Below the pieces are notes generated by a model that was not told the DNA's origin, did no database searches, and was given only the letters and a program-made list of their open reading frames with translations. A stretch of DNA of 64,000 nt from Liolophura sinensis (lineage: Eukaryota > Mollusca > Polyplacophora > Chitonida > Chitonidae). Made by a program: the position numbers and the translations under genes. Shown here one piece after another: positions 11,889 through 23,084 of this stretch (its first letter is position 1; the number at the start of each line of letters is the position of its first letter). Where the stretch lies: contig NC_088300.1 in the NCBI RefSeq assembly GCF_032854445.1, forward strand, positions 29,247,608-29,311,607, in the 5' to 3' direction.

Positions 11889-12231
11889 GGGCGTTTTGTA
11901 TTATTCGACAAGCAGTGTCTACAAGCCCTGCGACTTGATACATTTACTCGAGCTTGTATTCACATCGAAAACATTTACTGTGTTTTCGTTACCGATGTAA
12001 AGACGTAAAGATCACATGATTGTATTTCGTCTCCATACAAGAGAGGGTGAGTTTGGCTGCGGTTAGAAACATATCGATGGAGTTCTTTCCCTGAACGGAA
12101 ATTGAACAATCTGAAAAACTAATACTTTGCGAGAATGAAATAATTTAGTTCATTGCATGTCCAAACTGCATATCGTAATCTGACTCCCGTGATTCTATCA
12201 GAGGCCAGGCACGAGGGAAAAGTGCTTTCTC

Positions 12232-12520
12232 GTTACAAGTTAACATACCGTTACATTTACATACCGTTTACATTTTACACTTATACGACGGCGGCCACTA
12301 TTATGATGAGAGGAAATCGGGCAGAGCACGGCGGAAACCCACGACCATCCACAAGTCTGCTGGAAGACCTTCCCACTTACGACCGGAGAGGAAGCCAGCA
12401 TGAGCTGGATTTGAACTCACAGCAAACACATTGGTGAGAGCCTCCTAGGTCATTGCATGGCGATGGCGTGCTTAACTCCCCAGCCACGGAGTCCCCATAC
12501 AGTTACAAATTAACACACGG
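12232..12520 (-). repeat. SINE-1 inserted in DUP-1 copy A, 19-bp TSD
   Basis: The reverse-oriented SINE-1 body (ACGACGGCGGCCACTATTAT to the tRNA-like head near 12497) is flanked by related 19-mers at 12232-12250 and 12502-12520 (3 mismatches). Copies B and D have an uninterrupted single version of this site, which confirms the insertion. The tail lacks the usual TTTA run. Confidence 0.85.
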
Positions 12521-12829
12521 CATTAAAAGTCATCGTTAAAGGCAGCGGTCAAGTTGGACTGTTGCAGAATTACAGAATTTTGCTCTTGGAAATGAAAATC
12601 ATCCAATATCCACATCGCCGTTGCTAATCATCGCCACTAACTTTACAAATGTAAAAGCCAGGCCACACAACTTCTAGGATAATTTCACGCAACACTTAGG
12701 TAGGCGGTGTATCGTAGACCGACACTTCGATGGAGAGTGGCTTTTCTTCATTGATGCTGAAAAGTCTTTATATAACAGTAGCCGACTTGTGGATGACAGA
12801 TAAAATAGTTTCTTTTTTATTATTCTGCG

Positions 12830-12976
12830 CGTGAGAAGGTCTCTCAGCAACCTGCGGATGGCCGTGGGTTTCCCCCGGGCTCTGCCCGGTTTCCACCCAC
12901 CATAATGCTGGCCGGCGTCGTATAAGTGAAATATTCTTGAGTACGGCTTAAAACACCATTCAAATATAGAAATAAA
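12830..12976 (+). repeat. 5'-truncated SINE-1
   Basis: Contains only the 3' half, from AGCAACCTGCGGATGGCCGT to the TTCTTGAGTACGGCTTAAAA end and an AAAT-like tail. It abuts the right end of DUP-1 copy A. Confidence 0.85.
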
Positions 12977-13059
12977 TACTATTCTGTGATATGCAAAGTC
13001 ATTTACGAAGAGAGGGCACTAGCATTATAGTTGTTGGGTGACACGAAACCCTTTTACTT

Positions 13060-13190
13060 TTTTTGATTGGTTTTTACGCCGTACTCAAGAATATCTCACT
13101 TCTACGAAAACGGCCAGCATGATGATGGGAGGGAACCGGGCAGAACCCGGGGGAAACCCGCGCCCACCCGCAAGTTACCGGCAGAGAATC
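13060..13190 (-). repeat. SINE-1 3' part, reverse orientation
   Basis: TTGATTGGTTTTTACGCCGT through AACCGGGCAGAACCCGGGGG matches the SINE-1 3' half on the minus strand. The head is missing. It lies beside a forward SINE starting near 13223. Confidence 0.8.
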
Positions 13191-13222
13191 CCTTGTAAGA
13201 CCTGGTCCTATAAAAAGCACCT

Positions 13223-13560
<338 letters not shown>

Positions 13561-13938
13561 ATTGAATGGTTCTGCGATGTGCAGATAATGCAAATGAACA
13601 CAAGCGTCAATTCTTACAGTATAAAAGATTACAGAATAGAAATTAAAACCATGGCATACACAAACATTTGATATTTGAAAAGCAACCGTCTGGACAGTTT
13701 GCCTCAATTACGATTTTAATCTAACTGTTCATGTAAATGCTTAAATTCTATCAACTTACACATTACAATTGTACACATGCATATATCCATCATGGCACTG
13801 ACCCAGATAAATCCATTTCTTTAACAAATGTATATCATCGATGGCAATAAAAACACAAAACAACTAAACATCCTGATCATTGCTTGGCCGTCAAGACTGT
13901 ACGTGGCAATGGACATATTGTCATTTAGGCATGGTTAC

Positions 13939-14098
13939 CTGCTGTTCCACAAAGGCCTGTTTGAGTGTCTTTCTAGCGTCGCGTTCACTATGCTGCCTAT
14001 TTTGCTCTTCGTCATGCGAGAATTGATACAAGTGGATGCTGTATAACGTCATAGTTAAGATAGCCAAACCTGTGAAAGCCTTATCATTCTGTAGTACA
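13939..14098 (-). pseudogene. Broken copy of the DUP-1 coding-like stretch
   Basis: On the minus strand this matches the open stretch at 21909-22111 in copy C but lacks about 85 internal bases and has in-frame stops. Its last part still reads like the C copy (RHSNRPLWN) and ends AACAGCAG followed by GTAACC, a good splice-donor-like boundary. It looks like a decayed exon. The parent protein is not recognised. Confidence 0.35.
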
Positions 14099-14795
14099 GA
14101 ATATGTTAGTTTGTTGACATGGTGTTGACAACTGAGTTACGTGTTTGATGATTCTTGCCTTTGATATAGAATCGCATTACAACGCTCCAAGTGAACCTAA
14201 TCTCCATCAAGCCATGGTCTCTTTGGAGGAAAGCGATCCTGGTTTACACACTCAAAGATTTTTTTTAATATTCAGTCCCTTATCGCTTGGGTTTGAAAGC
14301 AGAGGAAATGAAACCTTTTTCCCTAGACGATGTTAACGTGTGTATTGTACAACGGTCGATGCCTATATGATATCATATCATCTTACATTTGTACAAAAAG
14401 ACTACATGGCGCCTTCTAATAATGGCTGGCGTCTCCGGAGGTCTTTACTCCAGATATCCGTTGAGATATCCGTAGAGATCGTATACATGTAGTTAGAACC
14501 ATTACGAGCAATGAAAGGTAGAACGGTGAAAATATGGAAGGCCAGAACAATGCACAAGGCCTGGACAAAACCATTGATGTTCAACTCTGAATGTGCGGAG
14601 AATTTGAAAAGCAAATTCATTATTTCGCTGGTATGTATTCTAACCATCTATACGGGCCATAGTATTTACTTTATAAGTTTATAATATGACTAGAATTGGT
14701 GGGTACTATGTTGTTGTTGCTGATATTTAATGTATTGCTGCTCCTTTCGCTTTGATCACGCATGTTGGCTTTACAAAAATCTTCTTTCATCTTTC

Positions 14796-14814
14796 AGTAT
14801 GTAATAATTTATTC

Positions 14815-14874
<60 letters not shown>

Positions 14875-14949
14875 TTTGTGTTTCTGGGTCATTCCATCGC
14901 GTTTGCGTGCTAACCCGATCGGCCACAGGAGCTCCAAGTATGTAATAAT
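14796..14949 (-). repeat. Short SINE (tRNA head plus tail), 13-bp TSD, shared with copy D
   Basis: On the minus strand it reads GGAGCTCCTGTGGCCGATCG, a tRNA-like A-box region, then GAATGACCCAGAAACACAAA and a long (AAAT)n tail. AGTATGTAATAAT flanks it at 14796-14808 and 14937-14949. The same insertion sits at 25770-25838 in copy D, where only one flank survives. The insertion therefore predates the duplication. Confidence 0.9.
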
Positions 14950-15082
14950 ATATAGATAGTGCATGCTGTGGAGTGGGACATTAGGGATTATCAGCTCCCA
15001 AAGCCCCACCTCTGAGAAGTGATTGAAAATCACTTCTTTCGAGCTGATAATTTACCACCCCACATCATGCGCTATCTGTTTT
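14950..15082. repeat. MITE-like hairpin element
   Basis: The outer arms TAGATAGTGCATGCTGTGG and the reverse complement of CACATCATGCGCTATCTG pair imperfectly. Inner arms GATTATCAGCTC / GAGCTGATAAT and AGAAGTGATT / AATCACTTCT pair well. The whole 130 bases can fold on itself. Copy D (about 25635-25755) keeps the inner arms and one outer arm. No coding capacity. Confidence 0.55.
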
Positions 15083-17160
15083 ATTATACCGAAAAAACAG
15101 TACTTGTTCGAGTTGTACTTTAAATCGCCGAATCTGTATGTAGCTCTCAAAGGGAGATATCTGCTGTGGAATAAACGCACATGATCGTTAGATGTTCGTT
15201 GGAAATTGGTATAATACTTTGTGAGCTTGGCGTTGCATTCCTTGGCGCGCGTGATCATTGTACATCATGTTTTGTGGAATATCATGTGACCGTCTCTCCA
15301 CCAATGGAAACTGAAAATTACCCTATGAGGTATATTAATATGTAATAGAAATGATATTGTTTTCGCCTTCGTTGTATTACATCTTTTTTAAAATGATTTC
15401 TTTTTGCAACGGTACATTAACTCAGGGAGAGGAAGACGTTGGTATACATGGTTAGATATCCCTTAAGCTATTTCCATTATAAACTAAATGTCTTCCAGAG
15501 GGTGTATGCGCCAGACAACACCACGCTTCCTCTGTTCCTTTGCCATAGACACGGAATACAGATTGATCGAGACTCAATGTAAACTTCATAAAACGTCTGA
15601 TGTCGGCGCGTTTGGTTGACAAACTTTAACAGTAGTCTTAGGTTTACTGAATGAACCATCTGGAACAATGCATTTCGTTGTCCCATACTGACTAGTCAGA
15701 CAAACACTTACGTTGGCGATTGATGATATGAATCTGTCCAATGTTAATGGACAAATAATGACGCTATGATATTGATCTGATACCATCACGTCAACCTTCT
15801 TTACTTTGAAGCTGACATGTCAAGGGAATCAGCCAATAATCTAAACGCAGGTATTTTCACATGTTTACTATATACAGTACTGGTCTATATTACAGAAAAC
15901 TCTACTATATTGTTTTTAAACTGTTTTCCAGCCTAGATACACATTTGCTTGTATTTCTGTCCCTGCATGAAGTTATTATCAATATTGCATTAGATGATAT
16001 CTTTCTGATAGGTAACGAGCCTATGAAATGGCAATTAGTTGATGAACTGTATTGGATAGGGCGAAGGAGGTCTAGATTTGTGTAAATACTGGCGAATAAG
16101 CCTGTGGCGTGCAGTACCAGTGACTCGATGAGAGCGCCATACCATCTGACAAGCATACAGAATAGAATGTTGAGAATGCATCTGCAAAACCGTGTGGAAA
16201 CATTCTGCTCAGTACCATTCGGTAACCATACAGTACCAGATTGTGAAAGTTTTGGTGCTTCTATATGAAAGGTTCTCAAGAATTTTGTATCAGTTTGAAA
16301 TACACTTGCAAATACTTTTGTCGTCAAGCACCAATCAGATAGATGATTTGATTGTCATTTATGTTGCAAAAGGCATTGAAGGTACACCGGGAAACACAGA
16401 ACATTAGACTGGCCTTATAAACCAAAACTAATGGAATATTCTGATTCTTCAAAGTAAACGAAGTAATAGTGCGACGATTTGTTAAACACTCTATGTATAT
16501 GCGATCCAATTGATTTAAATAGATTAAAGCGTTTTTTTTTCACAAAACCATAACTTATGGAAATGCGGATCATTTTCGTGCACAATCTCACAACTGGCTA
16601 GTTTCGTTTGATTCCACACCCGATGTTACAGGCGTTGTGACTTGCCACATTTACATGAGCTTGTATTCACACCGAAAAAATTTATTGAGTTTTTTTAGCA
16701 ACTTTCTGAGCAGTGACAATGAGAGTCAGCAATCTTGTTAATACAATGATCGTCAGCCGGACCAGAGCGCGGCGTGCTTCTATTAGGTCTTAATGGACGG
16801 AGATAGCAGCAGCTCCATCAACATGTGACAGCCTATGGTTATTAGAATAAATAGCTGTGTAAACAATGGTCTTTCTTTGGAATTTCCTTACAGAAGAGAT
16901 GCTTACCGATGGAAAGACGTACAGATTACATGGTTATATTTCCCGCGTCCTGTTTCACAGCAAGAGAGGGTGAATTTGGCAGCAATTAGAAACATATCGA
17001 TGGTGTTCTATTCCTGAACGGAAATGAAACAATGTGAAAAACTAACATTTAACGCGATTGAAATAAATTAGTTCACCGCATGCGCGTGCTTCTATTACAG
17101 GAGACATCAGGTATAAAAGTGCTTTCCCGTCAATTAATATACCGCTAGAAATTATTAAAG

Positions 17161-20100
17161 TTGATAGTCGTAACGTGCTATGTTTTGTTAGAACACTTTC
17201 ATATGTGACAATGTTGGCACCTTTTAGTATAATATAAACTTCATAAATGAATTTGATTTTATCTTTTGTAGAATATATCACAGCAGTATGGATTAAGAGA
17301 TGCATTTTAGGAAATTCTGTTATTAAAAAAAAGCAATATAGTCTATTCGCTGAGACATTAGTGTGGCTGTATTCCTGTGTGGGGTTTGCTCTAACCGTTT
17401 GTTGATGTGGCTATTGTAAAACAAATTGCTTTCCAGCCCCTTTGGTGTTGAAACTTGGCTTATGGACATTAACATTATGATCAGAAAAAGTATTATAACT
17501 TCATCCTCCTTGCAATAATTTCGACGTACAACATATCAATGTGTAGAGCTTGTTTTGTTACGTGTCACTAAGGAAAGGTAATTTTGGTAGCGAGTATGAC
17601 CGATTTTACAGACAACTGAATATAGGCGACTGGCTAAAAGAAATAGACTATAGTCCAGTTATTTTTATACCCTGAGATGTAATCATCAATCAATTTAACT
17701 TGATACATAAAGATCTATGTGGATAATGTGGCCCGTTGGGATGTAGTTTCCATTCAAAGTAATATCCGGGAACAAGGGTTCTAGAAAATGGCCGAGATCC
17801 AGGAAAAACTACCTTGATTGCAACAGGGCTAAAATGTTGTTGACTTGGAAGTATGTTGCTAACATGAACACACTGAACTGGACATCCGGCGAGTTGCACT
17901 CCATAGCTGTGGCACAGGACAGGTTTCCTGTTTTGTAAGGATTCTCCCTTTTGCTGTTTTATTAAGGGTTTTTGATAATAAAAGCTACTCAAGTGTATCC
18001 ACTGCAGACATCACTACCACAGGGGGTCTTCCCACTGACATGATAAATTGCTTCTAACGCGGTAATTAAAGACCTGATTTGCCACCGCCTATTATCAAAG
18101 GGGGGCAGTCAACCATTCGACACAAGCCCATAAAGGGTAATAAAACACGGCTCACACAAAAAACAATCTTAATTTGTTACCATTATATAACTATCAGACC
18201 ATAATATTTGTCCACAAAAAAATTGCTTGACTTGTCTGACACTCGAAAATCGAAGTATTCCTTTCATGAGATACAAAAGAAATAAGTGGTTTATCATTTA
18301 CAGGAATATAACGCAGAGATAACCAAAAAAAAATAAATATCACCACATTTAACTAAGTATGAAACGAGCAGCGATATGCCATGAGAAACTGCCATAATAA
18401 TTAAGCACATGTAGCAAAGTAACATCGATTCAAAAATCAGAAGCAAATTCACCACAGATACCCTCCAAAATCGTTTAAATCCCGCGGTAAAAAATTCAGT
18501 ATCCTTCATTAAAGCTTGAAGGGTTTATGAAACTGTTCACTTCCTCTCTGTGTTCGAATTTGTCCTTCTTTATGTAACTTTATGTACTTTCTTTTTGTCT
18601 TTGGTTTGTGATGAACATTTGTATTTTGGATATTTTTTTTTGTGGTTAGTCTTACACTGCTTAAAAATGTACACATTCAGCATGTGATATAGTATATCCC
18701 AGATTCAACTAACTCAGCGTCACCAGTTAAAACGTTAAGCCGGAAAGTATCGAATGAAATGTCAAGAGTTCTTCACAGGATTGGGTTTAACATGGCCTAC
18801 AAAATTCAATCAAAACACGCAGTTTAATGAGTAATGTAAAATATTCTGAGAAAATGGAAGGTGTGGGATTCCGGGAGGCGGATGTCTTCACATTACCCCA
18901 GTACTGTTAGATTTTGGATAGTCTTTAATGTGTTAGCTGGCTCTTGCTTTTACCAGTGGCTTTACGATTTCCTTGTACGCAGTTTGGGCTTCGCAAATGA
19001 GGCTCAAGTCGTAACGCAATGACTCACTGAAACATTAAATAGCATTTGACGCGTCTTGCCAACCACACGTAGGACATTAGAACGCCCACTAATACCTGTA
19101 CAGAATTAGGGCAATAAGTCGCCGGTATACCCACATTATTCCATGGGTAATACACAACTCATCGCTAACCAGACAAACTCTTTCTCAAGGTTGGTGTGTG
19201 CATGGGGAGAGCTACCAAAGTATTTACAAAGGTAGACAGCAATCCATTTACCAATTAACCAATCTTCAGCCAAATCTCCCACAACATTGAACCGATTTCT
19301 ACCATCTACCCAGAGTTGAAATATACGAGAACGCGTCAGTTGTGATTTTCTTGAATCATTTGACGTCCGTCTACATTGGTGTATGTTTGTCAGATACAAC
19401 TACAGGTCACCATTATTTTCATTTTTGATTGGTATTTTACAGGTCACTCAATTATCCCTTTATAAAACGACAGAAAGCCTGTAAGAAAGGGTTCAGCCAA
19501 AAGTGTGGTTGGAGAGGATAAAGAGTGGACATGCTTCAGAAGGCCATGTTTTCTTCACCAAATATAACATTGGAAGCACAAATTGACTAAAATTGTACTT
19601 CCAGAGTACAGAATAGGAGGTGGAAAGTTCATCCATTTGATGCATTTATATAAGAGTTTACATTACAACTTTAGGGTAGAGCCAGAAATCGCTTTGAAAC
19701 ACTGACCCGTCGAACACCCAGTAGCGATCAGATGCAGGCGATGTTATTAGGAAATATGGGATTCCGATGCTAAGTTATAATTTACAATTTTGAAATTTTG
19801 ACTTATGTGTATGATCTCTTCGTGATCTCGGGGCCTGATGCTTAAATTCATGGTTAAATTGATTAAATATATAGAATGGCTATATGTCAGACAACACAGT
19901 TCTTCGTCACCCCCGCCCCAAAATTTAACCGCAGCCTTCTATCAAATCAAGGCTTCGTATCAGACTTTTGTACATCAAGCCTTAAACCTGGCCTTCTGTT
20001 AAATCTAGGTGTCGTATGTCGTATGTAAATATACTAAAGATTCATAGATGTGATCCGCATTCAGATCCATCTGTGGTAAAACTTGCACATAGGAGCCAGG

Positions 20101-20760
20101 TAAGGAAACGAAAGGAAGATGTTTTACTAAAAAAAAACTGCAGTATACATCTGTAGTATGGAATCCAATGGTGACATGCAATCTGGAATTAGACTTACTA
20201 TATATCCTCGGACCCAAAGGTTTGAGATTCACTTCCACTAAGTGCTACCGTATTTATCACCCACTCTCTTCTTATAACATTAATTATGTATATAGACCTA
20301 TATCAATGCGGTCAAGGAGGACACAACGCATAAAACCTGTTCAGATACAGATCATCACATTTGTGGAGGAAGAGGTTACTCGGTTAATAGGTCATAACTG
20401 AGCAATTCGTGGGAATGGAGGAGCATTTAGTTTTATCTCGTGAAGAACTGATAACAAAATGAAGGCGCGCTGGATGAGCATCTTACGCAGAATGGGCGCA
20501 CGTTAAGTTGTTTCGTCGGCTAATGTGCAGTCCTGCTCGGTCCAGTGTATGTATAAATGAGGCGTTTGATCTGGAGTCTTCCTCACGGCTTTCCGCAGGT
20601 ATCATTGTAACATTTCATCTGTGGGAATAACGGGATACAAGCAGTTAAAAAAAAAAACCACAATTATCTCAAACACGACGCTAAACACGTAACAAAAAAC
20701 AAATAATTGATAGTGAGCCTTGTAGTTATGCATTCTTAACAGTCTAGTCTGTATGCCTGT
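17161..20760. other. Spacer between inverted DUP-1 copies; no recognised gene
   Basis: Minus-strand ORFs of 100 aa (17690-17992) and 87 aa (19136-19399) have mixed composition but no motif or paired splice signals I recognise. A SINE-1 tail remnant in reverse lies at about 19425-19460 (TTTTGATTGGTATTTTACAG). I do not call genes here. Confidence 0.45.
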
Positions 20761-20764
20761 CAGA

Positions 20765-22280
20765 TGGCATGACGCTCTCATCGGGTCACTGGTACTGCAC
20801 GCCTAGGGCTTATTCGCAAATATTTACACAAATTGAAAAATGTTTCGCTCTAACACAATTCATACCTATCAGACAGACGTCATCTAAAGTAATTTTGATT
20901 ATAACTTCACAAAGGGACAGAAATACAGGCAAATGTGTATCCAAACTGAAGAACACTTTCAAAACACAGTTTTCTTGAATAAAGATCAGGCAACTTTCTT
21001 ATAAAGCACAATGGCCCCTACAGATTGCCGAATATATGCCAGAGACATTAATGAATTCTTCTTTAAATACCCGATATTTCCAGAACTGAACACTAGAGTT
21101 ATTCTCGACTAATACTTGTGTTTGTCCTTCACGACTGACTTGCTCTGGTCTGACATATTTTGACGGTTCTACGTTTAATGACCGATAACGGTATGTCTCT
21201 ATGATCTCTATATGTCTCTATGGTCTCTATATGTCTCTATGATCAACTGATGTCTGGGGTAAAGATCTCCGAGACGTCAACCATTATTAGAAGGCGCCAT
21301 GTGGACTCTTTGTACAAATGAAAAATGATATCATATCATATGGACATCGGCCGTTGTATGATACACACGTTAACACCGTCTGGGGGAAAAGGTTTCATTT
21401 CCCCAGCTTTCAAGCCCAAGCGATAAGGGATTGAATAAAAAAATCATTGCCAAGTGTGTGAACCAGAATCGTTTACCCCAAAGAGACCATGGCCTGTTAG
21501 AGATTAGGTTCACATGGAGCGTTGTAATGCGATTTCATATCAAAGGCAAGACAACATCAAACACATATCTCAGTTGTCAACACCATGTCAACAAACTAAC
21601 ATTTTATGTTCTACAGAATGATAAGACTTTCACACTTTTGGTTCTGATATTATAATCCGTGACTGCGCCTTGCAAATAATTAACATGCTTAAAACAGTAC
21701 GCCGCCACTCCATTGTATGCAGTGCTTGTCTCCTAACTACGAGAAATACCAGGTGTGCACAGGAAATTATTTGCAGAAGTTCCTCTTCCATCAATCTGGT
21801 GTGCAAGTCTGTAAGTCACGCAAGGAATAATTCGTTAATTACTTTCCAATTTCCAATTTTAGGTCTGTGGTTCATCCCAGACTATATATTTCCTCAACAA
21901 ACATCTGAAACATTCTGAACTATGACTTTATACAGCACCCACTCAGTCAATCCTGGCATGACGAAGACCAAAATGGACATGGCCAAGAACTGGTTGTCGT
22001 GGTAGACAAACTTCTGCACCTTGCTACATGGTTACACCGTCGTGGAATGAATGAAATTATAGTTAAAGCGACTCTAAATAGACACTCAAACAGGCCTTTG
22101 TGGAACAGGAGGTAATCAGGTCAGAATGACAATCTATCCATGAACACTATTGTCTTGACGGCGAAGAAATGTTCAACAAAAGTTGGTTTAGTTGCTTTGT
22201 ATTTGTATTCCCATTGATAATATGTTCAAAAAATGCTTTTATTTGGGGTTACTATTATGAAAGGTATATGATAAGTTGTC
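20765..22280 (-). repeat. DUP-1 module copy C (reverse orientation)
   Basis: Contains block R (20765-21000: TTATTCGCAAATATTTACAC, GGGACAGAAATACAGGCAAA) joined to block P (21000-22280: GAAGGCGCCATGTGGACTCT, ACACTCAAACAGGCCTTTGT). Block Q, which lies between them in copy B, is missing. A 16-bp motif (TATGTCTCTATGGTCT) is repeated three times at 21190-21245. Confidence 0.75.
21909..22111 (+). CDS. Coding-like open stretch in DUP-1 copy C, possible exon
   Basis: A frame without ATG runs open from just after a TGA (21906-21908) to TAA at 22113. It contains HDEDQNGHGQELVVVVDKLL and LNRHSNRPLWNR. At 22112 there is GTAATC after AGGAG, which would act as a splice donor; copy B has an even better GTAACC at the homologous point. 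The LNRHSNRPLW reading recurs in copies B (RHSNRPLWN) and E (LNRQSNRPF), the last after considerable DNA divergence, which hints at past protein-level constraint. I do not recognise the protein family. It may be a gene exon or a transposon relic; no acceptor was pinned down. Confidence 0.35.
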
Positions 22281-22364
22281 TTCACAGCATCAGGGCATAG
22301 AGCAAGTTCTGTTCCGGTCGGAGTCAGCAAATATTATCAGAGGTTGTGGGGTCACCATGTAGTT

Positions 22365-22455
22365 TTCCGGCGTGGAGTTCTAGTGAGGCAGCACCATGAA
22401 CCAAATTGGGTCTGGCCTGCTACAAGAAAACACCGGCTTGACATCACCGAAATAA
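22365..22455 (+). repeat. SINE-2 core fragment
   Basis: GTTCTAGTGAGGCAGCACCA and GGCCTGCTACAAGAAAACAC match the pattern at 31290-31400 and, in reverse, at 50611-50850. Only the conserved central part is recognisable. Confidence 0.45.
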
Positions 22456-22844
22456 CCTTGAAAGCGGCATAAATCTCTAAACAAAGTTTCAAGCAAGCAT
22501 TGCCTTTGTACATTTTTGAAAACATGTCTTTGGTTTTGATAATGACCCTTGTCATTGCTCTAGCTTTCCTCTCTAAACTGAAGTCTTTTATCTTGTATTC
22601 ATTTGTCTCTTTTCTTTCCGAGTGTCAAATGGCATAAGATCTATGCATGATTTATCTAATTCTGCTATGTGCGTATCAGTTGCAACAATTTAAGCCTTTA
22701 CACAAACAGTAGGATTAAAATCGTAACTGAGAAAAATAAAGAAGAGGACGGATTTCACTGGTTATGTGTATCCACTTTCTAACTTTCAAACCGTTGTCGT
22801 TTCTGTCGTTTTAATGTCTAATTCGTAATCTTTTATGCTGTAAG

Positions 22845-23030
22845 AAATGACGGCGGCCAGTATTATGGTGAGAGGAAACCGGTCAGATTCCACGGGAAAC
22901 TCACAGCCACACGAAGCTTGCTTCAGTAACAGACCTTCCTCGCGTAAACCGAAGATGAAACCTGCAAGAGACAGCAACTAGGTGAGAGGCTCCTGGGCCA
23001 TTGTGCTCATCTTGACCTGCTTCACTCAAC
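22845..23030 (-). repeat. Diverged SINE-1, reverse orientation
   Basis: ACGGCGGCCAGTATTATGGT through GAGGCTCCTGGGCCATTGTG matches SINE-1 on the minus strand; the 3' tail is lost. It abuts copy D as the SINE at 12830 abuts copy A. Confidence 0.75.
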
Positions 23031-23084
23031 ACTCGCCCAAACAGACCCAAAGAATTCTATAAAGAACTAGGCCTTACAAGGTCG

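Larger units (their letters stand above)
11240..12828 (+). repeat. DUP-1 module copy A (diverged duplicated segment)
   Basis: Collinear with copy B (16.19-17.16 kb) in the same orientation and with copy D (23.09-24.33 kb) in reverse. Shared landmarks include TATGTGGAAACACTTCTGCT, CAAAAACTAATGGAATATTC, GCATTCTCACAACTGGCACG and TTAGAAACATATCGATGGAG. The far right part (about 12520-12828) matches copy D only, for example GAATTACAGAATTTTGCT. A SINE-1 inserted at 12251-12501 is absent from B and D at this point, so it is younger than the duplication. Function unknown; no continuous ORF is conserved across it. Confidence 0.75.
13740..17160 (+). repeat. DUP-1 module copy B, the most complete copy
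   Basis: Blocks in order: P (13740-14680, matching C 21.0-22.28 kb and E 26.15-26.76 kb in reverse), a short SINE (14809-14936), Q (14940-15900, matching D 25.02-25.77 kb in reverse), R (15900-16160, matching C 20.77-21.0 and D 24.74-25.02) and S (16160-17160, matching A and D). Landmarks include ATGATATCATATCATC, GGAGAGGAAGACGTTGGTAT, GAACAGAGGAAGCG (minus strand) and GAGGGTGAATTTGGCAGCAA. Copies are diverged by substitutions and indels, so the duplication is not recent. It could be a broken tandem-inverted gene duplication or a large low-copy transposon. No transposase or reverse transcriptase was recognised. Confidence 0.75.
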
